This document shows positions 16,872-24,875 of a stretch of 64,000 nt of DNA, in pieces. Every line of letters starts with the position of its first letter. Within the stretch, counting starts at the first letter, position 1. A program made the translations under genes and the position numbers. This stretch comes from Candidatus Villigracilis affinis (GTDB lineage: Bacteria; Chloroflexota; Anaerolineae; Anaerolineales; Villigracilaceae): NCBI GenBank assembly GCA_016718275.1, contig JADKEA010000005.1, forward strand, positions 1 to 64,000, given 5' to 3'. The notes below the pieces were generated by a model. The model was not told the origin of the DNA, ran no database searches, and saw only the letters and a list, made by a program, of their open reading frames with translations.

Positions 16872-17079
16872 ATATTTCCCAATTGTAAACGATTTGACCT
16901 AAATTGGTATGGTACTTTTTTCCAATGGGTGAAAAGACTGGTTTTTAATTTCTCGATAGCTTCCATGTTTCACTAGAATGGGAGGCGCGACAGTTTTTCA
17001 TATTCAGAAAAAAAAAAAGCAGTATGTTGGGCGTTAAAATCATTCCATTAATTTAGCGAAGATACCGGAGCTAATACCA

Positions 17080-17832
17080 ATGAATAATTTGTCTGGATTT
17101 AATCTGTTTGCACAATTGCGCAACCGTTTCAAGGCTGTGCTGGGATCTTTCACAGCGGCTATCTCCGTTTTTGCCTGCGGAGCGGTAATGACCTTTGTTT
17201 TGGCGCCAAATCAGGCGATCCTGGCGTATAAGGTTTCGCGAATGCCGATGATGACGGCGCAGTCTGTCGAATCAATTGCAGCGGGCGGCGACATCCTCAT
17301 CACTGGTTACTTGATCGGAGGTGCTCCGACTCCGTCTCTGCCTGAATTCATTGCATATACGGAAGACACATGGAAGGTGACCGTAACCCAGGACGATAAC
17401 GGCAATGACAATACGCCTTCGGGGTCATGGTCTCGTGTGCAAACGGTCTTTCCTGAATTGACCCTTGAGATGAACGGTGCTCCCGTTTTGATTAGAGTTT
17501 CGAACAGTGCCAGCTTGAGCGGGTCTTTGCATGAGAAGGTTGTTGACGGAAACGGCATATTGCAGGCAGACTATGAGGGTCAGCCATTGCATGATGGCGC
17601 TTCGCTTTATCGCGGCTTTGCCAGTGGAGATTTGATAACCATCCTGGGAAAGAAGGCATCGGTGGGCGGGGTGATCCCTGAGCAGGTCTTTGGAGGGGAT
17701 CGAGTTTCATTTGAAGAATATCAGCGCAATCTTGCATCCAGCTATCTGGTAATGGGTGTTGCTTTCATGCTGTGTTCGCCGCTTGTACTGGTGATCGGAA
17801 TATTGGCGGCGTTGTTTGGCCGTAAAAAGTAA
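17080..17832 (+). CDS. Bitopic membrane protein, possibly GIDE-like
   Basis: A 250-residue protein with a membrane segment at about 25-50, a beta-rich extracytoplasmic or internal domain (about 60-215), and a second membrane segment near the end (about 222-245) followed by GRKK. The run GDLITILGKKA before the second membrane helix, and the two-helix topology, recall the bacterial GIDE-like family, but this is tentative. The start MNNLSGFNLF follows CCGGAGCTAATACCA, an acceptable ribosome site. The upstream intergenic stretch holds a run of about a dozen A. It is convergent with the 17900-19099 gene across a strong terminator. Confidence 0.55.
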   Translation: MNNLSGFNLFAQLRNRFKAVLGSFTAAISVFACGAVMTFVLAPNQAILAYKVSRMPMMTAQSVESIAAGGDILITGYLIGGAPTPSLPEFIAYTEDTWKVTVTQDDNGNDNTPSGSWSRVQTVFPELTLEMNGAPVLIRVSNSASLSGSLHEKVVDGNGILQADYEGQPLHDGASLYRGFASGDLITILGKKASVGGVIPEQVFGGDRVSFEEYQRNLASSYLVMGVAFMLCSPLVLVIGILAALFGRKK

Positions 17833-17853
17833 CCAGATCATACGATGCAAAAT

Positions 17854-17889
17854 AAAAACAGTCGGCCATTATTTTGGCCGACTGTTTTT
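17854..17889. terminator. Bidirectional intrinsic terminator
   Basis: ACAGTCGGCCA pairs with its complement across a short loop, with A5 on the left and T5 on the right, between two convergent genes whose stops are 17832 and 17900. Confidence 0.93.
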
Positions 17890-17899
17890 GCTTGTCTGT

Positions 17900-19099
17900 T
17901 TATTTCTTTGCGGCGGCGAGAGCAGATTTGATTTGTTCGAGATGTGCGGTGAGATGGAAGTTCGGTTGAAGCAGCCCGGATGCGAAGCGATAATAGCTTC
18001 CTTTGTTTGCAACGAATTCGGCGGGGATTAAGGCCACAAATGCCAGGGTCTCCTCCACTGCCCGTCGAAGCGCGCCCAGCATCAGGTCAATGGAAGGATT
18101 CGCTTTTACGGTCGCCTGCACCTGCGCGTGGACGTTCGTTCCAAATCCATCTGCGACGGGCTCGTATCCGTCGATCAATCCAGTGAGGATGAGGATATTG
18201 AAGCGTTCGCCAGAGATCAAGTGTGCGACTGTTTCCAATGCGTTCCATTCATTCGGCTCGGGGTGTGCCAGAGCTTGCGCATCGGTGAAGCCTTCGAAGG
18301 CTTTTTCCACTTCGGCCAATGCGGGTTCGTAAATGGCGCGGGCTTGTCTCTCAAGCTCGGCGGGGTCAAACGGGACTTCAGGCATGGGACGCTTGCTGAG
18401 TTCCATGATGACGGTTTTCTTTTCTGCACCGCGATAGTAGATGACTTCGACTTGATCGCCTCCCTTCTTCCCGGCAATTGCATTTGCGAAACTACTTGCA
18501 TCATTCCCGATGGTTTTTCCGCCAAACTCCACGATGACATCGTTTTTCTGCAGGCCGCATTTTTGTGCGCCGCGACCTTCCACAACACCATCGAGCCGCA
18601 GTCCTTCGCGGACGGGTACGCCCAATGCGTTTGCCTGTTCCTCTGTGAAATCACCGGGCACAATGCCCAGCAAGGGACGGTTCGCAATGCGCAGATCAAT
18701 TCCAGTTTCAAGAACGGATTTTAAGTTCTCGAGGCTCTCCACCCAATATTCGCGGAAGCCATCGGATTTTTGTTTCCATTCGTCATCATTTGGCACTTCA
18801 TGATCGAGGCGGACCTGTGTTCCGCCATCTTTTTCATTCACAGTTACGGTGACTTCCGTGGGGGCAGGGTCTACGTTCGAAAACCAACGGAACTTTACCT
18901 TCCTGTTTTCTTCCAGTTCGAGATAGTGTCCGCTGGAATAAAAATTTCCATTCCACCACAAATACATGCGTCCACTGGCGTGCGGCTCAACAGTGGAGAC
19001 ATCACACAACCACTCGCGCAGAGATGTGGAATTGGTAAAGGCTCGATATGCCATTTTTGCAGGTGCATTGACAAAAACTTCGGCGGTTACAATTGTCAT
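17900..19099 (-). CDS. SRPBCC-PDZ-DinB three-domain fusion protein
   Basis: A 399-residue protein whose segments belong to three families. Residues about 1-140 form an AHSA1/START-type SRPBCC domain (TAEVFVNAPAKMAYRAFTN, SGRMYLWWNG, GTQVRLDHEVP). Residues about 150-235 form a PDZ-like domain (LGIVPGDFT, LDGVVEGRGAQKCGLQKND, IVEFGGKTI). Residues about 250-399 form a DinB-like four-helix domain (NEWNALETVAHLISGERF, FHLTAHLEQIKSAL) with candidate metal-binding histidines. The ATG at 19099 has AGGAGG before it. No signal peptide is seen, so it should be cytosolic. SRPBCC domains bind hydrophobic ligands and DinB-like proteins are often thiol-dependent transferases; the combined role is unknown. 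Confidence 0.8.
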   Translation of the reverse strand: MTIVTAEVFVNAPAKMAYRAFTNSTSLREWLCDVSTVEPHASGRMYLWWNGNFYSSGHYLELEENRKVKFRWFSNVDPAPTEVTVTVNEKDGGTQVRLDHEVPNDDEWKQKSDGFREYWVESLENLKSVLETGIDLRIANRPLLGIVPGDFTEEQANALGVPVREGLRLDGVVEGRGAQKCGLQKNDVIVEFGGKTIGNDASSFANAIAGKKGGDQVEVIYYRGAEKKTVIMELSKRPMPEVPFDPAELERQARAIYEPALAEVEKAFEGFTDAQALAHPEPNEWNALETVAHLISGERFNILILTGLIDGYEPVADGFGTNVHAQVQATVKANPSIDLMLGALRRAVEETLAFVALIPAEFVANKGSYYRFASGLLQPNFHLTAHLEQIKSALAAAKK

Positions 19100-19259
19100 T
19101 GGGGTTCCTCCTGAATTGGATATGATTTTATTTATACACTTCCCCCGCGCAACTGACATCCTACTGGAGAATGGAAGTTGCGTAGGGCATCCGCGACAAA
19201 CGGTAAATTTGGATTAAACTTAAAGTTCAATCAATTAAGTACGGATCAAGGAGTTGCAA

Positions 19260-20108
19260 ATGCAAAGTGTTGTAGTGACAGGAGTTTCGACAGGAATCGG
19301 CTGGGGAATTACAAAGATACTCATTCAAAATGGGTACCGTGTGTTCGGGAGTGTGCGCAAAACGCAGGACGCAGAACGGCTTCAATCCGAATTCGGCGAG
19401 ACGTTCGTTCCCTTGATCTTCGATGTCACTGATGAGGAGATGGTTCATGCCGCCGCCCGACAAGTGCGTGACCAGCTCAATGGCGAGACCCTATTTGGCC
19501 TGGTGAACAATGCCGGGGTTGCAGTCCCCGCCCCCTTGGCGCATATGCCGATCGATGAATTTCGCACGCAAATGGAAATTAACCTGACCGGACAACTCAT
19601 TGTCACTCAGGCATTTCTCCCCCTGCTAGGCATGGACCGTTCTTTGAAAGGCAAACCTGGCAGGCTTATCAATATGAGTTCGACCAGCGGAAAAAGAGGC
19701 GCTCCCTTTGTGGGCGCATACGTCACGTCCAAACACGCGCTGGAGGGGATGTCGGAAACGCTGCGCATTGAATTGATGCTTTACGGGATCGATGTCATTA
19801 TCATTGGCCCCGGCGCAGTCGCAACCCCGATTTGGGACAAAGGTGAACAAGCTGACCTCACGAAGTATCAGCATACCGAGTATGTTGAAGCCGCCAGGAA
19901 ATTCCAAAAATATATGGTCGAAGATGGCAGAAAAGGATTGCCGTCTGAGAAGATCGGCGAAGTTGTTTTGCACGCTCTCACCACATCGAAGCCGCGAGTC
20001 CGCTATCCGGTGGTTCCAAATATGCTGAAAAATTGGATCATTCCAATGCTGTTGCCCAAACGATACGTGGATAAGCTCATTGCCAAAGGCTTGGGGTTTC
20101 GGAAATAA
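19260..20108 (+). CDS. Short-chain dehydrogenase/reductase
   Basis: A 282-residue classical SDR. The NAD(P)-binding TGxxxGIG is TGVSTGIGWGI at the start, followed by an arginine (SVRKT) that favours NADP. NNAG appears as LVNNAGVA. The catalytic Ser is in INMSSTSGKRG, and the Tyr/Lys pair in GAYVTSKHAL (YxxxK). The PG motif is IIGPGAVATPIW. The substrate is unknown; the long C-terminus fits membrane-associated retinol- or steroid-type SDRs. I use the ATG at 19260, six bases after AAGGAG, rather than the TTG at 19254. Confidence 0.92.
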   Translation: MQSVVVTGVSTGIGWGITKILIQNGYRVFGSVRKTQDAERLQSEFGETFVPLIFDVTDEEMVHAAARQVRDQLNGETLFGLVNNAGVAVPAPLAHMPIDEFRTQMEINLTGQLIVTQAFLPLLGMDRSLKGKPGRLINMSSTSGKRGAPFVGAYVTSKHALEGMSETLRIELMLYGIDVIIIGPGAVATPIWDKGEQADLTKYQHTEYVEAARKFQKYMVEDGRKGLPSEKIGEVVLHALTTSKPRVRYPVVPNMLKNWIIPMLLPKRYVDKLIAKGLGFRK

Positions 20109-20135
20109 AACACTGAATTCAAGGAGAATGCATCC

Positions 20136-20369
20136 ATGAAAAATAACATCTGTCCGAAATGCAACTCGAACGATATTCTGAGGATCCCGGGGCAGGTTGG
20201 GGCTCACGGAAGCGGAAATAACATCATATTGGGCATGACCATTTTCAGTGGAATTCCCGTCACGCGTTTTGTTTGCAGCCACTGCGGATTCAGCGAAGAA
20301 TGGATCGATGACCCCAAGAACCTGGAAAAACTAAAGCAAAAATTTGGAACTGGGGCGGGAAAAGAATAG
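20136..20369 (+). CDS. Small zinc-ribbon protein
   Basis: A 77-residue protein with two cysteine knuckles: ICPKCNSND near the N-terminus and FVCSHCGFSEEW near residue 47, the CxxC...CxxC arrangement of a zinc ribbon. Between them is a short GSGNNIILG loop with hydrophobic residues, and after them an acidic/basic helix (NLEKLKQKFG). AAGGAG precedes the ATG at good distance. It lies 27 bases after the SDR gene, probably on the same transcript. Similar small proteins occur widely without a defined role. Confidence 0.72.
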   Translation: MKNNICPKCNSNDILRIPGQVGAHGSGNNIILGMTIFSGIPVTRFVCSHCGFSEEWIDDPKNLEKLKQKFGTGAGKE

Positions 20370-20492
20370 ATTTTTGCGAGGTTTGGCTTCTCCCGTGTTG
20401 AAAAACCTGCTCTCATTTCTTGAGCGGAGCAATAAGAAAAGCAGGCATTCAACATTTCCGCCGCAATTGAAAACCCTTTGCAAGCCCGTTAT

Positions 20493-20522
20493 TTGCAACC
20501 AATTGCACAATAGCGGTAAAAT
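20493..20522 (+). promoter_or_regulatory. Candidate promoter of the ABC exporter/kinase operon
   Basis: TTGCAA (20493-20498) and TAAAAT (20517-20522) are 18 nt apart, and the first ATG of the operon is at 20537. The predicted start site is about 20529, giving a very short leader. Confidence 0.6.
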
Positions 20523-20536
20523 CAAGCGGAATAATT

Positions 20537-21274
20537 ATGCCAAACCCTCTCATTGAATTAAATAACGTATCAAAAACCTACTCCACAGCGGCGGGGGATT
20601 TCGTTGCTTTAAAGGAAGTCAACCTTGTTGTGGAAACAGGCGAATTTCTTGGCATTGTTGGCAAATCAGGTGCGGGAAAATCCACCCTGCTGAACATGAT
20701 CAATGGTGTGGATCAGCTTACGAGCGGCGAAGTGATCGTGCATTCCGATGGCAAAAGCACTTCCATCCACGAAATGAGCGAAGATGCGCGTGCCCTTTGG
20801 CGCGGTAAAAAAATGGGCGTCGTTTATCAATCCTTCCAGCTTTTGCCTATGCTCACGCTCATCGAAAACATCACCCTCCCCATGGATCTCTCTGATAGCT
20901 ACCATCCGCGCCGCTCAAAAGAACGTGCCATGGAACTGCTTCAACTCGTTGAGCTTGAAGAGCATGCCAATAAATTGCCAGCCTTCATTTCAGGCGGGCA
21001 GCAGCAGCGCGTTGCCATCGCGCGCGCGCTTGCCAATGACCCTCCCATCCTCGTCGCCGATGAACCTACAGGCAGCCTCGATTCCATCACCGCCGATCAC
21101 ATCTTCGATGTTTTCGAACACCTCGTCGGTGAGCAAAACAAAACCATCATCATGGTCACACACGACATGGGCCTCGCGAGTCGTTTTACGCGCAGTCTCA
21201 CCATTACGGATGGGGAACTGGTTGCAGGGGAACCCGAATTACAACTGGATAAAACCGTCAGGAGGCGCAGATGA
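20537..21274 (+). CDS. ABC transporter ATP-binding protein, LolD/MacB type
   Basis: A 245-residue ATPase. Walker A is GKSGAGKST (about 43), the Q-loop is in YQSFQLLPML, the signature is ISGGQQQRVAIARAL, Walker B is ILVADEPTGSLD, and the H-loop is in VTHDMG. The PMLTLIENITLPM after the Q-loop is typical of ATPases serving FtsX-type permeases (MacB/LolD). The permease at 26999-29434 and adaptor at 29506-30633, in the same direction, complete an exporter. It overlaps the next ATPase gene by 4 bases (ATGA). The cargo is unknown. Confidence 0.93.
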   Translation: MPNPLIELNNVSKTYSTAAGDFVALKEVNLVVETGEFLGIVGKSGAGKSTLLNMINGVDQLTSGEVIVHSDGKSTSIHEMSEDARALWRGKKMGVVYQSFQLLPMLTLIENITLPMDLSDSYHPRRSKERAMELLQLVELEEHANKLPAFISGGQQQRVAIARALANDPPILVADEPTGSLDSITADHIFDVFEHLVGEQNKTIIMVTHDMGLASRFTRSLTITDGELVAGEPELQLDKTVRRRR

Positions 21275-22416
21275 ATAAAACAGCGCTTCGCACCAGACCG
21301 AAAACGGGTCCCGTCCAAGTAGCAGATTTTGCGCCTGAATCCATGATCGAACTACGCGGCGTCGTCAAACGTTTCAGCAATGCGGCGGGTGAATTCACCG
21401 TCCTCAAAGGCGTGGACTTGACGATTAACCGCGGCGAATTCGTTTCCATCGTCGGTAAATCGGGCAGCGGAAAATCCACCTTGCTAAATATGATCACAGG
21501 CATCGACCATCCATCCGATGGGCTGGTGGTCGTGAACGGCACCGACATTTACACTGGTGTCTCCGAAAGTCAGCGCTCGAATTGGCGCGGCAAGAACCTG
21601 GGAATCGTCTTCCAGTTCTTCCAGTTATTGCCCATGCTCACCCTGCTCGAAAACGTCATGCTCCCGATGGATTATGTGGACATGTACGATTTCGACGAAC
21701 GCCCCACCCGCGCGATGGATCTGCTCAAACTCGTCGGCCTCGAAAAATTTGCGAATAAACTGCCTGTTCTGGTTTCAACAGGCCAGCAGCAGCTTGCCGC
21801 CATTGCGCGTGCCATGGCCTGTGACCCGCCTTTGCTGGTGGCCGATGAACCCACAGGGAATCTCGATTCCCGTTCCGCAGATACCATCATCCAGTTATTT
21901 GAATTGTTCGTTTCGCAGGGCAAGACCATTGTGATGGTCACGCATGATCCATCGCTTACTTCGCGTACGAATCGCAACATCATCATTTCAGATGGTGAGT
22001 TGATCAACGAGACCATTTCACGTGCCCTGCCGCAATTGCGCCATCGTCACATGCTTGAATTCACCCGTATCGCCGAGACACGCCTGCTTCAACCGAATGA
22101 GACCATCATCCAGCAAGGCCAACCCGTGGACTATTTCTACATTGTCAGCAAGGGTGAAGTGGAAATGCTGGTAAAAGACCAGGTCGTTTTACGGTTGCGC
22201 ACCAATGAATTTTTTGGCGAGATCGAATTGCTGCAAGGCGGCAATTCTCTGGCCGATGTCCGCGCAGGAAACAGCCCTGCAGAGTTGTTAACCATTTCGC
22301 GTGCCGATTTTATGCGGGTGATCCAGGAATCCCCGATCACTGCAGAAGCTTTGTTGAAGATCGCGCAAAGAAAAATGGAAGCCCTGAAAGAAGATAAACT
22401 CGCAGCAAAACCATAG
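21271..22416 (+). CDS. ABC ATPase fused to a cyclic-nucleotide-binding domain
   Basis: A 381-residue protein. Residues about 25-250 form an ABC ATPase like the preceding gene: Walker A GKSGSGKST, Walker B LLVADEPTGNLD, and VTHDPS. Its signature motif reads VSTGQQQLAAIARAM, so the usual LSGGQ is altered to VSTGQ. Residues about 265-375 form a cNMP-binding beta-barrel (FYIVSKGEVEMLVKDQ, FFGEIELLQGG, RISRADFM-like TISRADFMRVI). The fusion suggests that a ligand or a conformational signal gates transport. The phosphate-binding arginine typical of cAMP binders is not clearly present, so the ligand is uncertain. It probably pairs with the 20537 ATPase as a heterodimer. Confidence 0.9.
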   Translation: MNKTALRTRPKTGPVQVADFAPESMIELRGVVKRFSNAAGEFTVLKGVDLTINRGEFVSIVGKSGSGKSTLLNMITGIDHPSDGLVVVNGTDIYTGVSESQRSNWRGKNLGIVFQFFQLLPMLTLLENVMLPMDYVDMYDFDERPTRAMDLLKLVGLEKFANKLPVLVSTGQQQLAAIARAMACDPPLLVADEPTGNLDSRSADTIIQLFELFVSQGKTIVMVTHDPSLTSRTNRNIIISDGELINETISRALPQLRHRHMLEFTRIAETRLLQPNETIIQQGQPVDYFYIVSKGEVEMLVKDQVVLRLRTNEFFGEIELLQGGNSLADVRAGNSPAELLTISRADFMRVIQESPITAEALLKIAQRKMEALKEDKLAAKP

Positions 22417-22443
22417 CACGCTTTAGGTTTTGAGGCTCTCACA

Positions 22444-24348
22444 ATGACCATGTCAGACCCACGCAGAACTCCGCAGATCCTTTACATTGAAGACAGCGAC
22501 GAATCCCGTTCGCTGGTTCGGCGTTTGCTTTCCAAAAAATATGTCGTCCTCGAGGCTTCCGACCCGTTGGATGGGTTTCAACTAGCCGAGGAGACACATC
22601 CCAGCCTGATCCTGTTGGATAGCAGCCTGCCGCACATGTCTGGCAGTGAAGCCGCCACTCGTTTGAGCAAAATGCTGCCCAATACGCCCATCGTCATCGT
22701 TTCGGGTGATCTTACTCCTGGTGTGCGCGAACGTTCGCTTGCGGCGGGGGCGGTGGGGTTCATCACCAAACCCATCGACGCGGATTTTGTGGAGCAGGTG
22801 GAAGCCTATCTCAACGGCAAAGTGGAAAAGCTTGAAAATGCCGAAGAGCATTTGCAGGCCTATCAACAGGAACTGGTGGAGCGCCTTGAAGATAACATCC
22901 GCCAGTTGACCAATACGGTGGAAAAGAACAAGCACCTGCTCCAGCAGAATGAGCGCATGTTCTCCATGCTTGAACGCAGACACAAATTGCTTGAAACCGC
23001 CGCCCGCGTCGGACAAATGGTCACCTCCATTTTGGATCTGGATGACCTGTTGAAGCATACGGTCAACATCATTTGCAGTGAATTCAGTTTTTATTATTCG
23101 GGTATTTTTCTGGTTTCAGATGACGGTCACTGGGCGGCCTTGCGTGCGGGCTATGCCGCAGCGGGCCGAAAGATGATGGCTGAAAACTATCGCCTGCCTG
23201 TGGATGAAAAATCCATGATCGGCAAATCCATCATTCAGCAGCAGGCGCAGATCGCTTTGGATGTCGCTGGCGAAGAATCGCGTTTCAAGAATCCGTTTTT
23301 GCCGAATACGCGTTCTGAGATGGCATTACCGCTGATCGTCAAATCCCGCTCCCTTGGCGGGTTAACGGTGCAAAGCGATGAATTGAATGCCTTCACCGAA
23401 GAGGATATTACCTCCCTGCAAACCATGGCCGACCAGGTGGCCATCGCGATCAATAATGCCCAGTTGATGTTCAAGCTGGAAGCGGCAACCTCCGAGTTGG
23501 TTCGGTCGAAGACATTTGAAGCCATTGCCACAGCCACAGGCGAAGCCATTCACTGGGTGGGCAACAAAGCCGCGCCGATCCCGGGCAGTATCAAACGTGT
23601 GCGCGAAGACATCCGCTATATTCTTGCGCTTGCGTCGGAGTTTGCGCCCAATGATCCAGATGCAAAAAATGTCTCTTTGATGGCGGCAGTTCAAACGGTC
23701 AGAGAAGAAGCGCAGGCAATGGGCATTGACCTGATCCAGATCCTCGCCGAGATGTCTGCCATGAAGCCGAATCGTTTGCAGGCCATGGTCAGCGTCGAAT
23801 CGTTGATGGAAGATCTCGATATCGCCGAAAATAGTGCAGAGACCATCCTCAGCATCAAGGAAGGATTGATCGGGCCTGCGCGGCAGAGAAATGATGCGCC
23901 CGTTGCACTTCGTGAGATGATCGCAGATACGGTGTCTAATATGGGCCTGCCCGATGGCGTGGTGGAACTGGATTGGACGGATGATGTGCCGAATGCATTT
24001 GTGGATGTGCGGCAGGTGGAACAGGTTTTTAATAATTTGATCAAGAATGCGTGGGAGGCGATGGCGGAAACGCCCGAGCCGAATATCCGCGTAAAGGGAC
24101 AACGCGATGCCGACCCCAATTTTGTTTTGGTGACGGTGAAAGACAATGGCCCCGGAATACCAAAGGAAATTCAGGAGAAGATCTGGGTTTCGTTTTTCAC
24201 CACCAAGGGCGGCAGCGGCGGCACGGGGCTTGGCCTTTCTGCTGTGATGCAGATCGTCAATCAGCATGGCGGCAGCATTTCCCTTGAAAGTGAAGTTGGC
24301 AAAGGCGCGACCTTTTCTGTGCGCCTGCCTGTTGAGAAGAAAACTTAA
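22444..24348 (+). CDS. Receiver-GAF hybrid histidine kinase
   Basis: A 634-residue cytosolic sensor kinase without membrane segments. A receiver at about 10-125 has Asp59 in LILLDSSLP and a Lys in FITKPIDADF. A coiled coil covers about 120-175. A GAF domain (about 185-340) has SEFSFYYSGIFLV and TRSEMALPLIVKS. An atypical dimerisation/H-box, EAIHWVGNKAAPI, lies near 375. The HATPase domain (about 520-634) has the N box NNLIKNAWEAM, DNGPGIP, FFTTKGG and GTGLGLS. The C-terminal half closely resembles that of the kinase at 24876. It is 27 bases after the ATPase-cNBD gene. Confidence 0.92.
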   Translation: MTMSDPRRTPQILYIEDSDESRSLVRRLLSKKYVVLEASDPLDGFQLAEETHPSLILLDSSLPHMSGSEAATRLSKMLPNTPIVIVSGDLTPGVRERSLAAGAVGFITKPIDADFVEQVEAYLNGKVEKLENAEEHLQAYQQELVERLEDNIRQLTNTVEKNKHLLQQNERMFSMLERRHKLLETAARVGQMVTSILDLDDLLKHTVNIICSEFSFYYSGIFLVSDDGHWAALRAGYAAAGRKMMAENYRLPVDEKSMIGKSIIQQQAQIALDVAGEESRFKNPFLPNTRSEMALPLIVKSRSLGGLTVQSDELNAFTEEDITSLQTMADQVAIAINNAQLMFKLEAATSELVRSKTFEAIATATGEAIHWVGNKAAPIPGSIKRVREDIRYILALASEFAPNDPDAKNVSLMAAVQTVREEAQAMGIDLIQILAEMSAMKPNRLQAMVSVESLMEDLDIAENSAETILSIKEGLIGPARQRNDAPVALREMIADTVSNMGLPDGVVELDWTDDVPNAFVDVRQVEQVFNNLIKNAWEAMAETPEPNIRVKGQRDADPNFVLVTVKDNGPGIPKEIQEKIWVSFFTTKGGSGGTGLGLSAVMQIVNQHGGSISLESEVGKGATFSVRLPVEKKT

Positions 24349-24404
24349 CGGAGTGCAGACTTCAGTCTGCGTACCACAGGTCGCGGGCTAAAGTCCGCAC
24401 TCCG
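24349..24404. repeat. REP-like intergenic palindrome
   Basis: CGGAGTGC ... GCACTCCG closes an element that contains the internal palindromes GCAGACTTCAGTCTGC and GCGGGCTAAAGTCCGC. It lies right at the stop of the kinase gene and upstream of the receiver gene. Its cloverleaf-like form and lack of a U-run suggest a dispersed repeat rather than a terminator. Confidence 0.65.
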
Positions 24405-24428
24405 TAAATAATATTTTTTGGAGGATGA

Positions 24429-24818
24429 ATGACGACTGTTCTTTTAGTAGATGATGAGAAGTTGATCCTGCGCAGTCTTGAAAAAACGCTGCTGCGCGCG
24501 GGCTTCGATGTGATCACAGCCGCAGATTGTAAAAGTGGGAGCGAGACCTTTTCACAAAATGCAGAGGTGATCAATATTGCAGTGCTGGATCTGAACATGC
24601 CAGGTTTTGACGGCATGCCCAAAACAGGTGCAGGCCTTGATCTGCTTGCCGATCTTAAGAAGCAGAAAGATTCCCTGCCTGTGGTCATCCTGACCGCGTA
24701 CGATGAAGTAACCAAAGCCAAAGACGCTGTCTCTGGCGGCGCGAGCGCCTTCTTCGTCAAGGGACGAGAGCAGGGATTGGTGGAATTGATTCAAAAGATA
24801 TTACAGGTTGCAGGTTAA
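24429..24818 (+). CDS. Stand-alone response regulator
   Basis: A 129-residue receiver domain with the acidic pair in LLVDDEKLI, the phospho-acceptor Asp in AVLDLNMPGFDG (about 54), the switch Thr in ILTAYDE and the Lys in AFFVKGREQG. A short insertion (MPKTGAGLD) follows the Asp loop. There is no output domain, so it probably relays phosphate or acts by protein contact. It is flanked by two GAF kinases in the exporter operon. GGAGG stands before the ATG. Confidence 0.92.
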   Translation: MTTVLLVDDEKLILRSLEKTLLRAGFDVITAADCKSGSETFSQNAEVINIAVLDLNMPGFDGMPKTGAGLDLLADLKKQKDSLPVVILTAYDEVTKAKDAVSGGASAFFVKGREQGLVELIQKILQVAG

Positions 24819-24868
24819 TCGTTTAACTTTCAACTATTAAACTTTCAAACATTCAACCTATAAAAAGA
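24819..24868 (+). repeat. Word-repeat intergenic hairpin
   Basis: The gap between the receiver and the second kinase is built of short words (AACTTTCAA, AAACTTTCAAAC, ATTCAACC). Nested complementary segments occur: AGGTTG near the receiver stop with CAACCT, and GTTTAA with TTAAAC. It resembles the elements at 34741-34810 and 37893-37978. Confidence 0.5.
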
Positions 24869-24875
24869 GGAACTT

